Origin: Thermoprotei archaeon
GTDB taxonomy: Archaea; Thermoproteota; Thermoprotei; QMSL01
DNA length: 61,003 nucleotides
Direction of reading: 5' to 3'
Assembly: GCA_003650925.1 (NCBI GenBank)
Contig: QMSP01000008.1
Coordinates: 1 to 61,003 of the forward strand
Shown: one piece after another, positions 1 through 7,532 of the stretch
Layout of the letters: each line of letters starts with the position of its first letter
Position numbering within the stretch: position 1 is the stretch's first letter
Translations under genes and position numbers: made by a program
The notes under the pieces: generated by a model
What the model saw: only the letters and a program-made list of their open reading frames with translations
The model's database searches: none
What the model was told of the DNA's origin: nothing

Positions 1-46
1 ATATGTTGAGGTGAAGGCTTATAAGCTCCTAGACTCTACAAGTTTA

Positions 47-170
47 ACTGTGCCTCTTGGGTGGGTGAGGGGAGCTCTGCTCCCGTAGCTTGCCCAAGAG
101 AGACCGTGATGAACCTAACCGTGGCTGAATAGTTTGACACATGATGCTACGGATTGGATGAACGGTCTCT
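47..170 (+). ncRNA. Candidate structured small RNA (hairpin plus C/D-box-like unit)
   Basis: No open reading frame explains this stretch. A TATA-like box (cttataag, 18-25) would place a transcription start near 47. Bases 54-61 (CTCTTGGG) pair perfectly with 93-100, and 70-75 (GGGAGC) pair with 79-84. These two stems enclose an 8 x 8 internal loop that resembles the pocket of an H/ACA guide RNA. Next comes a C box GTGATGA (106-112), exactly 12 bases, then CTGA (125-128), a C'-like ATGATG (141-146) and a D-like ATGA (158-161). All of this is bracketed by a perfect 7-bp terminal stem, AGAGACC (99-105) with GGTCTCT (164-170). The second box pair is degenerate and no ACA box is clear, so the class is uncertain. 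The two stems share bases 99-100, so they may be alternative folds or parts of one precursor. Confidence 0.5.
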
Positions 171-265
171 ACACTCTTCTACCCTACAAGGCTTAAGACT
201 GGCTATAGGAGAAGCTTTAAATTCAGCCATGATTAAACTCGTAACTGGAACCGAGGAATACACCA

Positions 266-341
266 GCGGCCGTAGTCTAGCCTGGTAGGACGCGGGCCTG
301 CCACGCCCGTGACCCGGGTTCGAATCCCGGCGGCCGCACCA
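266..341 (+). tRNA. tRNA-Gly (GCC), CCA encoded
   Basis: A cloverleaf is visible. The acceptor GCGGCCG pairs with CGGCCGC, the anticodon stem CGGGC/GCCCG encloses a loop with GCC at 300-302, and the T arm carries GGTTCGAATCC. The discriminator A is at 338 and CCA is encoded at 339-341. There is no intron. A TATA-like box (ctttaaat) near 213-220 suits a start near 243. The 3' part of the gene from 297 onward is repeated, with five mismatches, at 5476-5520, so this tRNA was probably used as an integration site. Confidence 0.97.
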
Positions 342-393
342 CACCTTGAATCTCACCTTAACATAGCCCAATTCTAGATGGGGATATAACTAC

Positions 394-546
394 ATGAATG
401 ACTCTAAAGTAGAGAAGAAACTCAAAGAAATAGGTCCTGAATTTCTAGAATGCCCACATCGTAGTGAGCCTTCTGCAGGTTATGTAGTGCCCAAGGAGGG
501 TAAACTAGCTGAGAGGATAGAGAGGCTCTTAAGAGAGGAAGGATAG
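394..546 (+). CDS. Small hypothetical protein, 50 aa
   Basis: ATG at 394, preceded by a purine-rich patch (atgggg), opens a 50-residue charged frame ending in TAG at 546. The product is rich in Lys and Glu, with a short Pro/Cys/His segment in the middle (ECPHRSEPSAG) and a predicted helix at the C-terminus (LAERIERLLREE). It resembles no family I recognise. It is the first frame inside the putative tRNA-Gly element and could be a cargo gene or a remnant of a longer one. Confidence 0.4.
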   Translation: MNDSKVEKKLKEIGPEFLECPHRSEPSAGYVVPKEGKLAERIERLLREEG

Positions 547-640
547 GGACATAAATCTTGCATTACCGGATAAAATTAATCATGCAGATCAAGCTCTTTA
601 GATTTAATGCTTATATGTTGAAGAGAGCGATCCATGACTG

Positions 641-1027
641 ATGGTCGAGTCTAAGGCAGGTATGGGGATTGGCGAGGAGATTATAGAATCCATAAGAGAT
701 GCTAAGGAGAGAGTATGGGTCTGCACACCTTTCATTTCAATCAAATATGCTAAATTACTAGCTGAGAAGGCTTCTGAAGGTCTTGATGTAAGAATCATAA
801 CATCACCTAGTAGTTCATCGATAAGAGCATTAGATGCTATTAGAGATAGTGACGTGAGGATCAAAATAGTAGAGGAAGCCTTCATCCATGCTAAGCTATA
901 TATAATCGACGATGTCACCTTTACAGGCTCCGTAAATTTAACAGAGAGCAGTATTGAGAAGAACTATGAAGTTCTAACAGTGTTTAGAGGAGAAGAAGGT
1001 AGAGAGCTAAGAGAGCAATTTCTCTAA
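641..1027 (+). CDS. Single-domain phospholipase D-like protein
   Basis: A 128-residue protein with one PLD-superfamily catalytic unit. The HKD motif is visible near residues 88-95 (HAKLYIID), followed by the GSVNLT segment near 105-110 that normally completes the half-site. Upstream are the strand VWVCTPFIS and a helix, as in Nuc-type endonucleases and PLD-like proteins from mobile elements. A single HKD implies a homodimeric active site. The family cleaves phosphodiester bonds in DNA or lipid, and in this setting a nuclease is more likely, by inference. Bipartite PLDs are about twice this length. It lies 42 bases before the next gene on the same strand, inside the putative tRNA-Gly element. 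Confidence 0.8.
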   Translation: MVESKAGMGIGEEIIESIRDAKERVWVCTPFISIKYAKLLAEKASEGLDVRIITSPSSSSIRALDAIRDSDVRIKIVEEAFIHAKLYIIDDVTFTGSVNLTESSIEKNYEVLTVFRGEEGRELREQFL

Positions 1028-1069
1028 CTATGGAAGTCAGCTCCCTCTTTAACAGCTCCTGAAGGTTTT

Positions 1070-1741
1070 ATGATAAGGAGAATAGTTGATAAGCGCGGTG
1101 GAGTAAAGTTAGAGATAGTCCTCGAGGATGGAAGGAGAGTAGTATCAGACTTATACTATGACACTACATACTTAATAAAGCCTGATGGAGAGAGGAAAAT
1201 ATTGGTTAGAGCATCGATAAGAAGAATCGATGAAAGTGGTGCAGGCTGGAAACCGATAAATGAAGAACTGGCAGTCTCTCTTGAAGCAGCTTTCAGTAAG
1301 TTCAAGAAAGTCCCTCTTGGGCGACCACCTCCTGAGGAATTAAAGCAATTAATGGAAGTGGAAAGCATCTGTAGGTGGCTTCTTCTAAAGCTTGATGAGC
1401 ATGTTAACTTTGAAAAATGGGTTGAAAATTTAATCTCTAAGGGCATAGAGAGGCATGGATATGGAGGTATAGGTGTTGAAATTGATGTCAAAAATGGCGT
1501 ACTTCATATTGGTGAATACTTCGCTGTTAGTGAACATCAATATCTTGAATCCAAGAGCCTAGGAAGTGAGGAAGTTCTAAAGATGATTAGAGAATCCATA
1601 GAGAAACATTTCAATAACTTAAGGAAGTACCTAGAAGAGTCTCCTTGGAGAGAGGTCATCACCAAGGTTATCTACCACTTCAGATATAAGGGCAGGGATA
1701 TGGAGGAGACTCGAAAGGAGGAAGTAATCTTTGAAATATAA
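1070..1741 (+). CDS. Hypothetical protein, 223 aa
   Basis: ATG at 1070 follows the PLD-like gene by 42 bases on the same strand, so the two may be cotranscribed. The protein is soluble and charged. An N-terminal stretch (about 1-60) looks like alternating beta strands (VKLEIVLEDGRRVVSD), and the rest is mainly helical, with a Trp-containing segment near 105-125. There are no transmembrane segments and no metal or nucleotide-binding motif I recognise. The pairing with a PLD-type enzyme and the location inside the tRNA-Gly element suggest accessory function (defence or element maintenance), but that is guesswork. Confidence 0.6.
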   Translation: MIRRIVDKRGGVKLEIVLEDGRRVVSDLYYDTTYLIKPDGERKILVRASIRRIDESGAGWKPINEELAVSLEAAFSKFKKVPLGRPPPEELKQLMEVESICRWLLLKLDEHVNFEKWVENLISKGIERHGYGGIGVEIDVKNGVLHIGEYFAVSEHQYLESKSLGSEEVLKMIRESIEKHFNNLRKYLEESPWREVITKVIYHFRYKGRDMEETRKEEVIFEI

Positions 1742-2141
1742 TTTCCAAAGGCCTCTTTTATTTTTGGATACCTAAATTTAGTGATCCTGGGAACAGAAAA
1801 TTTGTGATAGGTGGAACTTTACCTAAATTCACTCCATTAAGTTAAGAGAGGCCCAAGAAAAAAGCTCCGCTCTATATGAGATGAATTTAGGCAAGGACTG
1901 GCAGAGTACCATAAGGTCGATGTGATAAATGCATGTGAGGAGGGCAGAACTAATTTGCCACAATAGAAGTGGATACTGAGTCGGATTTCCATCAAATGTA
2001 ACAGGTGAGGCAGGTTAGTCTAGTGAAGAGACATGTCTAAGTGGTTTATCATTGCCATGGATGTCATACATGTGACAGTTGTAATTAGGGCAATTTTTCA
2101 ACAATAAGGTTTTGTAGAGTTCCTTAATTTTAAACTAATCG
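1742..2141. other. 400-base gap without an intact gene
   Basis: No frame longer than about 50 codons with a plausible start is present. A short frame around 1890-1965 reads like gene debris (GLAEYHKVDVINACEEGRTN) but has no start codon, and stops surround it. Base composition is AT-rich. No tRNA, convincing hairpin or repeat was seen. This fits decay within an old integrated element. Confidence 0.5.
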
Positions 2142-2807
2142 ATGTGTAATGACCTGAGTAGGGTTACTATTGGCTTCAAGAGGAAGCTAGAGAATCCCAA
2201 GATTCGATTGAGGTCAAAGCTTAGTAAGAGAAAGGAGAGGCTCTATACGGAGTTAGGAAGGGCTATGTTGAGAGGTGGTCTTCAAGCAGCTTTTAAGCTT
2301 TGTGACCAAGATGCGAGATTTAGAGAAATAAAAACTAGCGGCTATGGAGAAATAGCGAATATAGCCGTGGCTGTGGCTATGATAAAGAGAGGGTATGAAG
2401 TAGTATTAGAGCCTATGATTCAAATCAAAGAGAAGAGAGAGTTTAGGATGAGTATAGACCCTGGACCTTATGATGTTGCCTATCCTATAAATGAGGAGAT
2501 CGTAGCACTTCTTGAAGTTAGGTTGAGAAGACGCGGAGAAACAGCTCCTCCTTTTGGTCGTGTAGATAAGGTGTACGAAGAGAGACCATTAAAGCCAGTT
2601 ATGAAAACATTAGTAGGGGATTATGGGATATTACCATTTGGAATCCTCATAAACATAACCCCTATCAAGATAAAGACTCCTCCCTATGTCGTGAATATTC
2701 GGGGAATTAGCATGGGCAGAGAGGGTATTGATGAGATTTCGGAGAAAATTATTGAATTTGTGGAGAGCTGTAAAGAGAGGCATATCATACCTTCTTCAAT
2801 TCCCTAA
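2142..2807 (+). CDS. Hypothetical protein, 221 aa, possible nuclease fold
   Basis: The N-terminal 50 residues are strongly basic (many Lys/Arg). A compact alpha/beta region follows: YGEIANIAVAVAMIKRGYEV, then PGPYDVAY ... IVALLEVRLRR near residues 108-130. The spaced Asp and Glu before a hydrophobic strand ending in Arg vaguely recall PD-(D/E)XK nucleases, but the match is too weak for a function call. The 3' end overlaps the convergent Panacea-like gene by 23 bases. A basic putative nucleic-acid-binding protein beside an antitoxin-type protein in an integrated element could be a toxin-antitoxin or defence pair. That is inference only. Confidence 0.55.
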   Translation: MCNDLSRVTIGFKRKLENPKIRLRSKLSKRKERLYTELGRAMLRGGLQAAFKLCDQDARFREIKTSGYGEIANIAVAVAMIKRGYEVVLEPMIQIKEKREFRMSIDPGPYDVAYPINEEIVALLEVRLRRRGETAPPFGRVDKVYEERPLKPVMKTLVGDYGILPFGILINITPIKIKTPPYVVNIRGISMGREGIDEISEKIIEFVESCKERHIIPSSIP

Positions 2808-3288
2808 ACCTAAGGTCTCCTAACTCCTTCTTAATGTATAAATCTATGTGTACACCCATGTACTCCTCCTTCCTAGATTCTTCAAGTCCAAGTCTCTCAC
2901 ATACTAGCTTCTCAAGCTCCCATCCTCTCTTCTTACCATGCTTACTCAATACTTTATCAATACGCTTTCCTACCTCTTCTGGAAGCTCAGAGTACTTGTA
3001 GTCCTCTGGAAGCATGATAATGTATGGAGGCTCACTTTCATCTATTATAAATTCTTCCTCAATTACATCATAGACTTCATTCATGAATGGACCATAGCTC
3101 CATATGTAGAATTCTCCTCTGCAAATGGGCTTATCATCATAAAGATACTTCACTACATTACTACTGAATCTTCCGGGTAGGTCATACTGAATCAAGAAGA
3201 GAAGCTTCATAAGCTTCTTCAAACCCTCAACCTGTCCACCAAGTTTCTCAACTACGTAGAAGATTACATCCCTAAGCTCATATGGCAT
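2785..3288 (-). CDS. Panacea (SocA-like/DUF4065-type) domain protein
   Basis: The product from ATG 3288 is 167 residues. A longer frame begins at 3327, but 3288 has an SD (gggag) just upstream and starts at the conserved fold. The helix LKKLMKLLFLIQYDL near residue 20, followed by GEFYIWSYGPFMNEVYDVIEE near 50-70, matches the pattern of Panacea domains (helix with KLL, then a YGP-containing strand-turn and a helix). These are known as antitoxins or chaperone-like neutralisers of many toxins, and as the GepA/SocA family. If it is an antitoxin, the toxin should be adjacent. The overlapping convergent gene 2142-2807 is the obvious candidate, although toxin and antitoxin are usually co-oriented. 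Confidence 0.6.
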   Translation of the reverse strand: MPYELRDVIFYVVEKLGGQVEGLKKLMKLLFLIQYDLPGRFSSNVVKYLYDDKPICRGEFYIWSYGPFMNEVYDVIEEEFIIDESEPPYIIMLPEDYKYSELPEEVGKRIDKVLSKHGKKRGWELEKLVCERLGLEESRKEEYMGVHIDLYIKKELGDLRFRELKKV

Positions 3289-3403
3289 ACTCCCAGACCC
3301 CCTACAACCTTCCCTCCTTAACTCCACAAGTATTAAAGTAGCATCGACGTATAGATGTATCGCTGGGGAGTAACATTAAAACTTTTCCATATATAATTCT
3401 TTC

Positions 3404-3620
3404 TCACTCATTATATTGCACTTTGCCAGCCATGATTCTACATAGTTCTTTATCCTTTCTTGCCAAGGTTTCCATTCTATAAGGCATTAACCCCTTATCT
3501 CTAACACCTTTTAGAACATTCTTGACCCATGACGCATAGACTTTATCATCTCCCTTAAAATTAGCAACTTTTCACTCCTTTCAACAAAGTTCATGATAAC
3601 CTTCATAGCCTCATCTATGT
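3404..3620 (-). pseudogene. Frameshifted remnant of an unidentified gene
   Basis: On the minus strand one frame reads DEAMKVIMNFVERSEKLLIL and then hits a stop. A second frame continues at once with DDKVYASWVKNVLKGVRDKG and on to a stop at 3404-3406. The two join naturally if one base is shifted near 3550, giving a helical charged protein of about 70 residues with no start. This is best read as a decayed gene within the tRNA-Gly element. No family assigned. Confidence 0.5.
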
Positions 3621-3997
3621 CTCAAGCTTGCAAAGGACTATGTTAAGGAATATGAGGTTATTAGAGAAGAGCACGAGCTAACATGGCCCAATACTATGAA
3701 GCTTGGCCTCATATACCGCATATTACCACATTGCGGGGCCATATTGAGAGGAGAGTTAGATGAAAGAAAGCGAATAGAAATGCCCACTGAGGTTATCAAG
3801 CTTAAGGGTGATCTAGTATATCAGGCTGATGTAGAAGAGGGCCCTATTCTTAAGATCAAAGTCAATAAAGTTCTCGAAAATGGTAATTTGATATCATGCT
3901 AGAAAACTCCTACCTCTACAATAGAGCTTACCCGGGCTATGTTGAAATCATAACGTATCCCCTTGATAGGCTAAAGGAGTCATTAATAGGAACATGA
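3609..3997 (+). pseudogene. Broken gene remnant, two overlapping frames
   Basis: A frame open from 3609 to the TAG at 3900-3902 (first ATG 3696) encodes a peptide with a plausible beta-rich core (VIKLKGDLVYQADVEEG). A second frame starting at ATG 3896 continues for 33 codons to TGA 3995-3997 (YLYNRAYPGYVEIITYP). The shift from one to the other suggests a single original protein of about 130 residues split by a frameshift near 3895. No start codon is convincing for the upstream part. Family unknown. Confidence 0.45.
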
Positions 3998-4009
3998 GAA
4001 TAAACTATC

Positions 4010-5278
4010 CTACCTAATTTTTGTAATGAGGCGTGTAGTCACTAGTCCGGCTACAAATGCTGCTAGCCCCACTATTAATGTAAGCATACGCCACTGTGTC
4101 AGCTCGTTCTCAGCAACTACAAGCTTGTCTTTAGTCTCCTTTAATGTCTCTTCAGCTTGTGAGAGAGCCTGCTCTAGAGATGCAACTTGGCTTTTAAGTG
4201 AAGATACTTCTCCTCTTAACTGGCCTATGATGCCTTCGAGATCAGAGACCTTGTCCTTAAGCATTCTGTTTTCATCCTTTAGAGTGTTATACTTTTCTCT
4301 TAATGAGTTATATTTCTGCAGGAGATTTTCATAAAGTTCCTTGTAGTTCTTTGTCTCCTCTGATACGAAGCCCTTAACAGCATCTGTTTTGTCTGTAGGT
4401 GGTTGGCCTAATGTCATCAGATATTCTGGCTTTATATCAACGTATAGATGGTAGGTACCTATCCTATGCCATTCCCCTACTGGCAGAGCTTCGAGTTGAG
4501 TCTTAGCAACGTCTACTGGTATGAGGGAGGCGTACATACCGATGTCTCCTTCCTCAAGATTAAGAGGCGGTATGGATATGGGCCACATTAACGTGAATAA
4601 GTCTGTAAGTGGTGTTCCCAAGACATCAACATCGACATCAAGGAAGACATACAATGATACCGTTGGAGGGATAATCGAGACCATTACCTTTATACCTGCC
4701 TCTGGGCTAATCGTGAGGAAGCCTGATAGCGTCTCCACCTTCTTTAGTATGAATAACTCTATGGGGTTGGGAATTCTCTGTTGAGGTAGACTTAATGTTA
4801 AGTACTTTGGTACTATGATTTTCAGGTCGAATTCATCTGTTCTATAAATGTACTCTACAGTTTCAACATATTCTACGGCCTCTTCTCGCTTTACTACAAC
4901 CTCTATCACCTTAGAGGCTGAGGCATTATGAGTTATTAGCTCAGCAATTATCTCATACTTTCCAGCCTCGCTAGGAGTCCAGTAGATAGTTTTACCACGG
5001 AAGCCTGCTTCACCAGCAGGTGCTTTCCAATACCATCGTTTGACTATGATATTGCCATTAAGCTTTGTTACTATAACTCCCCACTCATGCTCAAGACAGA
5101 AACACGTTATATGAGGGTCCATGAAGATTTTTATTTCAACAGTCTCACCAACAGTATACACATCTTTATCTGTACTCACTATGATTTCTGAAGATTCACT
5201 AGCAAATGCTAATGTTAAAGTATTCAGGCTTAGCATAAGAGACATGATGATTACTAGGACCCAATAAGCTCTCCTCAC
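4010..5278 (-). CDS. Membrane-anchored extracellular protein with coiled coil
   Basis: A 422-residue protein with an N-terminal signal segment (about 5-27). It is followed by an Ig-like or CARDB-like beta domain (about 30-130; the VYTVGETVEIKIFMDP pattern is typical of archaeal surface adhesin repeats), a middle domain, a long heptad coiled coil (about 312-395, Leu/Glu/Lys-rich) and one C-terminal transmembrane helix (about 397-417) ending in Arg/Lys. The likely topology is extracellular with a stalk anchored at the membrane. Similar architectures occur at 7533-9245 and 31600-34044. It is the last gene of the putative tRNA-Gly element. Exact function unknown. Confidence 0.75.
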   Translation of the reverse strand: MRRAYWVLVIIMSLMLSLNTLTLAFASESSEIIVSTDKDVYTVGETVEIKIFMDPHITCFCLEHEWGVIVTKLNGNIIVKRWYWKAPAGEAGFRGKTIYWTPSEAGKYEIIAELITHNASASKVIEVVVKREEAVEYVETVEYIYRTDEFDLKIIVPKYLTLSLPQQRIPNPIELFILKKVETLSGFLTISPEAGIKVMVSIIPPTVSLYVFLDVDVDVLGTPLTDLFTLMWPISIPPLNLEEGDIGMYASLIPVDVAKTQLEALPVGEWHRIGTYHLYVDIKPEYLMTLGQPPTDKTDAVKGFVSEETKNYKELYENLLQKYNSLREKYNTLKDENRMLKDKVSDLEGIIGQLRGEVSSLKSQVASLEQALSQAEETLKETKDKLVVAENELTQWRMLTLIVGLAAFVAGLVTTRLITKIR

Positions 5279-5475
5279 CTTATATTCACCTCACTAATAG
5301 CTTGTAGTTGTATCCACTAATAGTATTTGCAGTGCCTATTGGTCAGTAGTCTAGGGCTGATTATTGATATTCACGGTCATGTAAGAATATCAAATCTTAG
5401 ATATTTTCCTATAGGCATTCTAATACAGACTTCTCTATGTGATAAATCTAAGCATAAGATGTCATATATTTATGA

Positions 5476-5520
5476 CCTGCCACGCCTGTGACTCAGGTTC
5501 GAATCCCAGCGGCCGCATCA
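5476..5520 (+). repeat. Partial tRNA-Gly copy (putative attachment site)
   Basis: These 45 bases match tRNA-Gly 297-341 from the anticodon loop to the CCA with five substitutions (308, 314, 316, 329, 339 in tRNA numbering). The terminal CCA has become TCA. The 5' half of the tRNA is absent, so it cannot be a functional gene. It marks the right border of the putative integrated element. The rest of the 5279-5618 gap shows nothing else recognisable. Confidence 0.75.
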
Positions 5521-5618
5521 CAAACATTTGATCACAACATGAAGGCTATGGATTATTGTGTCCTTCATCGATAGCCACAGGACTTGATAACAATATGGGT
5601 TAAGAGGAGATTTCTTGG

Positions 5619-6482
5619 CTATCTCCTTCCCATAACAAGAAATTCACAATATTTATCGCCCTTTGCTATACACCTTGTCTCTATGGCCTTTACACGTCTT
5701 CTCAGTAGTTCACTAAACCATCCAGCTATCATGCCTCTTATGAGGTGACTGGATGGCTTTCCACTGTTCTTGAATATTTCACACTCAAAGCAGTGATGTA
5801 CCCTTATGCGTGCTCTTCCAATAGAGAGGTCAAGCTCTAATATCTTCATGATGCCGTAGCCCACTATTCTGAATATGGCCTCAGAGATTGCTATTGTGTT
5901 CTTAAGGTCGCGACCAGCTATTTCATAGTGATATCTAAAGGCTTTCCTGCCCATTTCAAGCCCTGTGTAGTACATAAGTGATGCATATCCGCTTCCTAGG
6001 ATGCTTCTAAGCTCCTTGAGGAAGGCTTCATAAAGAGTTCTTCTCAGAATTATTACTCTCTCGCCAAGTAGAGTCAGAGGAAAGAGATTTGTCTCCAAGG
6101 CAAAGCCATTGAAGAGAGGAGCACTGATGATGACTTGCTTAACATACTCCATGGCTTTCAGTTCTCGAACTATGTCACTGAGAGCTTCAAGCCTTTTGGT
6201 CATGTCAGCAAAGAGCACTAGGACTGGAGGTTGGTCTTTATACTGGCGAGAGGCCTTGATGTGAACTAGGGATATTCCTCTTCTTTTAAATGACTCTAAC
6301 ATTCTGCTTAGCAGGCCTGGTGTCTCAATAACTTTGCTCTCCATGATTATAGTGAAACAGTAGACGATCTTACCAGGGACGTAAGCAAAGCGCCCTATTT
6401 CATATGGTTGGAGCGTCTCTTCAGCGATTCCTGTACTTGTCCCTAGTAGCCCTCTTCTCATGTATACATCTCTATCCATCAT
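5619..6482 (-). CDS. ACT-V4R sensor-like protein
   Basis: From ATG 6482 the protein has 287 residues. A longer frame to 6731 adds 83 residues that run through the promoter and a homopolymer tract and is rejected. About residues 35-115 resemble an ACT-type ligand domain (PGLLSRMLESFKRRGISL). The C-terminal 140 residues are a V4R domain, ending in the family hallmark HLIRGMIAGWFSEL ... ETRCIAKGDKYCEF. V4R domains bind small hydrocarbons or other ligands and are often linked to regulation or bacteriochlorophyll-type enzymes. ACT plus V4R proteins are found in archaea without known function. A TATA box lies 26 bases before the start, so the mRNA is probably leaderless. Confidence 0.8.
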   Translation of the reverse strand: MMDRDVYMRRGLLGTSTGIAEETLQPYEIGRFAYVPGKIVYCFTIIMESKVIETPGLLSRMLESFKRRGISLVHIKASRQYKDQPPVLVLFADMTKRLEALSDIVRELKAMEYVKQVIISAPLFNGFALETNLFPLTLLGERVIILRRTLYEAFLKELRSILGSGYASLMYYTGLEMGRKAFRYHYEIAGRDLKNTIAISEAIFRIVGYGIMKILELDLSIGRARIRVHHCFECEIFKNSGKPSSHLIRGMIAGWFSELLRRRVKAIETRCIAKGDKYCEFLVMGRR

Positions 6483-6500
6483 TATACAGTACCTTATACC

Positions 6501-6512
6501 CCTATATATGGT
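6501..6512 (-). promoter_or_regulatory. TATA box for the ACT-V4R gene
   Basis: On the minus strand the sequence ccatatatagg is centred about 26 bases upstream of the ATG at 6482, the classical archaeal spacing for a leaderless transcript. Further upstream is a run of 14 A on the minus strand (T on plus, 6533-6546) followed by a purine/pyrimidine-biased stretch. This supports the short start. Confidence 0.6.
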
Positions 6513-6681
6513 TTTTCTCACGAAAGATGGGCTTTTTTTTTTTTTTCTCTCCCTCTCTAAATTTCCTCTTCTTGTTAATTTTGCACAATTGTCTCTTCTG
6601 TTGATGAAGCTGATTATGCAGAAAAAGAAAACTGGACAGCCAAACATTTTATTAGGAGTCAGCTGATAGTAGAGGAAGAGA

Positions 6682-7170
6682 ATGCATGGGATAGCTAGGG
6701 CTCTAAAGGCTATCGTACAGGAGTTCTTCATACTCAGCCAATATGACAGGATCTTATGCGAGGCTCCAACAGCTACTCAAATAGTGGCCTCAAACGTTCT
6801 GCCTCTAGTCTCCAAGGCCATGAGGGAGTTAAGATCACTGTTATGTGAGAAGAACATCAAAGAGAGCTACGAAAGGCTGAGCAAAGCATATGCCATACTA
6901 TCATCGCTTTCTAGAGGAGAGGTTCCCCTCCACGTGATGAAGGGGCCCGTTACAGCAGACTCTACTAGACCTGCCATTGCTCTTGATGAGGCTCATCATC
7001 TAATACATGAGGCACTAGATCTTCTTTCGAAAACCTCCGGCCTTGAACCATGGCTGAGAGAGACTATAGAGATTGTATCAAAGGCTCGAAGAGACACACA
7101 TCCTATGGTGTTGTATAGAACAGCTATGAAACTACTGAAGAATCATATGAGTAGGGCTAGAAGAACTTAA
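6682..7170 (+). CDS. Hypothetical helical protein, 162 aa
   Basis: ATG at 6682 follows an SD-like gaggaagag. The protein is almost entirely helical and soluble, with no membrane segments, cysteine clusters or nucleotide motifs. A possible conserved segment is DEAHHLIHEALDLLSK near residues 107-122; despite the letters DEAH, no helicase context exists. The gene is divergent from the ACT-V4R gene and precedes tRNA-Phe. I do not recognise the family. Confidence 0.6.
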   Translation: MHGIARALKAIVQEFFILSQYDRILCEAPTATQIVASNVLPLVSKAMRELRSLLCEKNIKESYERLSKAYAILSSLSRGEVPLHVMKGPVTADSTRPAIALDEAHHLIHEALDLLSKTSGLEPWLRETIEIVSKARRDTHPMVLYRTAMKLLKNHMSRARRT

Positions 7171-7206
7171 ATAACCTCTATACGCCTATGAAATAATGGT
7201 AGCAGC

Positions 7207-7280
7207 GCCGGGGTAGCTTAGCCTGGGAGAGCGCCCGGCTGAAGACCGGGAGGTCCGGGGTTCAAATCCCCGCCCCGGCA
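7207..7280 (+). tRNA. tRNA-Phe (GAA)
   Basis: The acceptor GCCGGGG pairs with CCCCGGC. The anticodon stem CCCGG/CCGGG encloses GAA at 7241-7243, and the T arm is GGGGTTCAAATCCCC. The discriminator A is at 7280 and CCA is not encoded. A TATA-like stretch (cttaaata) lies about 35 bases upstream. No intron. Confidence 0.97.
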
Positions 7281-7336
7281 TCACCCATGTTCTTATACAC
7301 AATTCAAACGTCAAATGCTAAAAGGATTTGTCTATT

Positions 7337-7528
7337 TTAGGAAGATTCAACTATTACTATTGCCCTCTCTGGACAGAGAGCTTCGCAAGCTCTACACCCT
7401 GTACAAAGCTCTGCTCTCTTGACCACAGCCCTTCTCTCCTGAGCGAGTTCAATGACCTGAGCAGGGCATACTGATGCACAGAGTCCACACCCCTTACATT
7501 TGTCGACATCTATCATGGGCTTGGGCAT
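7337..7528 (-). CDS. 2[4Fe-4S] ferredoxin
   Basis: A 63-residue protein with two classical cluster motifs: CKGCGLCASVCP (about 11-22) and CTGCRACEALCP (about 42-53). Each is CxxCxxCxxxCP, the arrangement of bacterial-type dicluster ferredoxins that carry electrons at low potential. The length is normal for a minimal ferredoxin. It starts 4 bases after the stop of the upstream membrane protein gene on the same strand, so the two are probably cotranscribed. The partner enzyme is not evident locally. Confidence 0.95.
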   Translation of the reverse strand: MPKPMIDVDKCKGCGLCASVCPAQVIELAQERRAVVKRAELCTGCRACEALCPERAIVIVESS

Positions 7529-7532
7529 AATC

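Larger units (their letters stand above)
297..5520. mobile_element. Putative decayed element integrated in tRNA-Gly
   Basis: The left end is the intact tRNA-Gly 3' part (297-341, anticodon loop to CCA). The right end is a 45-base copy at 5476-5520 with 40 of 45 identities. Archaeal tyrosine integrases commonly recombine at this part of a tRNA and leave exactly this intact/partial pair. The interior carries accessory genes (PLD-like protein, orphan proteins, a Panacea-like protein), at least two frameshifted remnants and long gaps, unlike the packed core operons outside. No integrase gene or integrase fragment is recognisable, so the element is inferred from its ends and cargo. The mismatches suggest an old event that can no longer excise. 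Confidence 0.6.

Noticed and set aside
107-170. Assigning the first RNA firmly to the C/D class
   Set aside because: The second box pair is degenerate (ATGATGC and ATGA) and the spacer is long, so it is only a candidate.
6483-6731. N-terminal extension of the ACT-V4R protein
   Set aside because: The extra 83 residues read through the TATA box and poly-T tract and are not protein-like.
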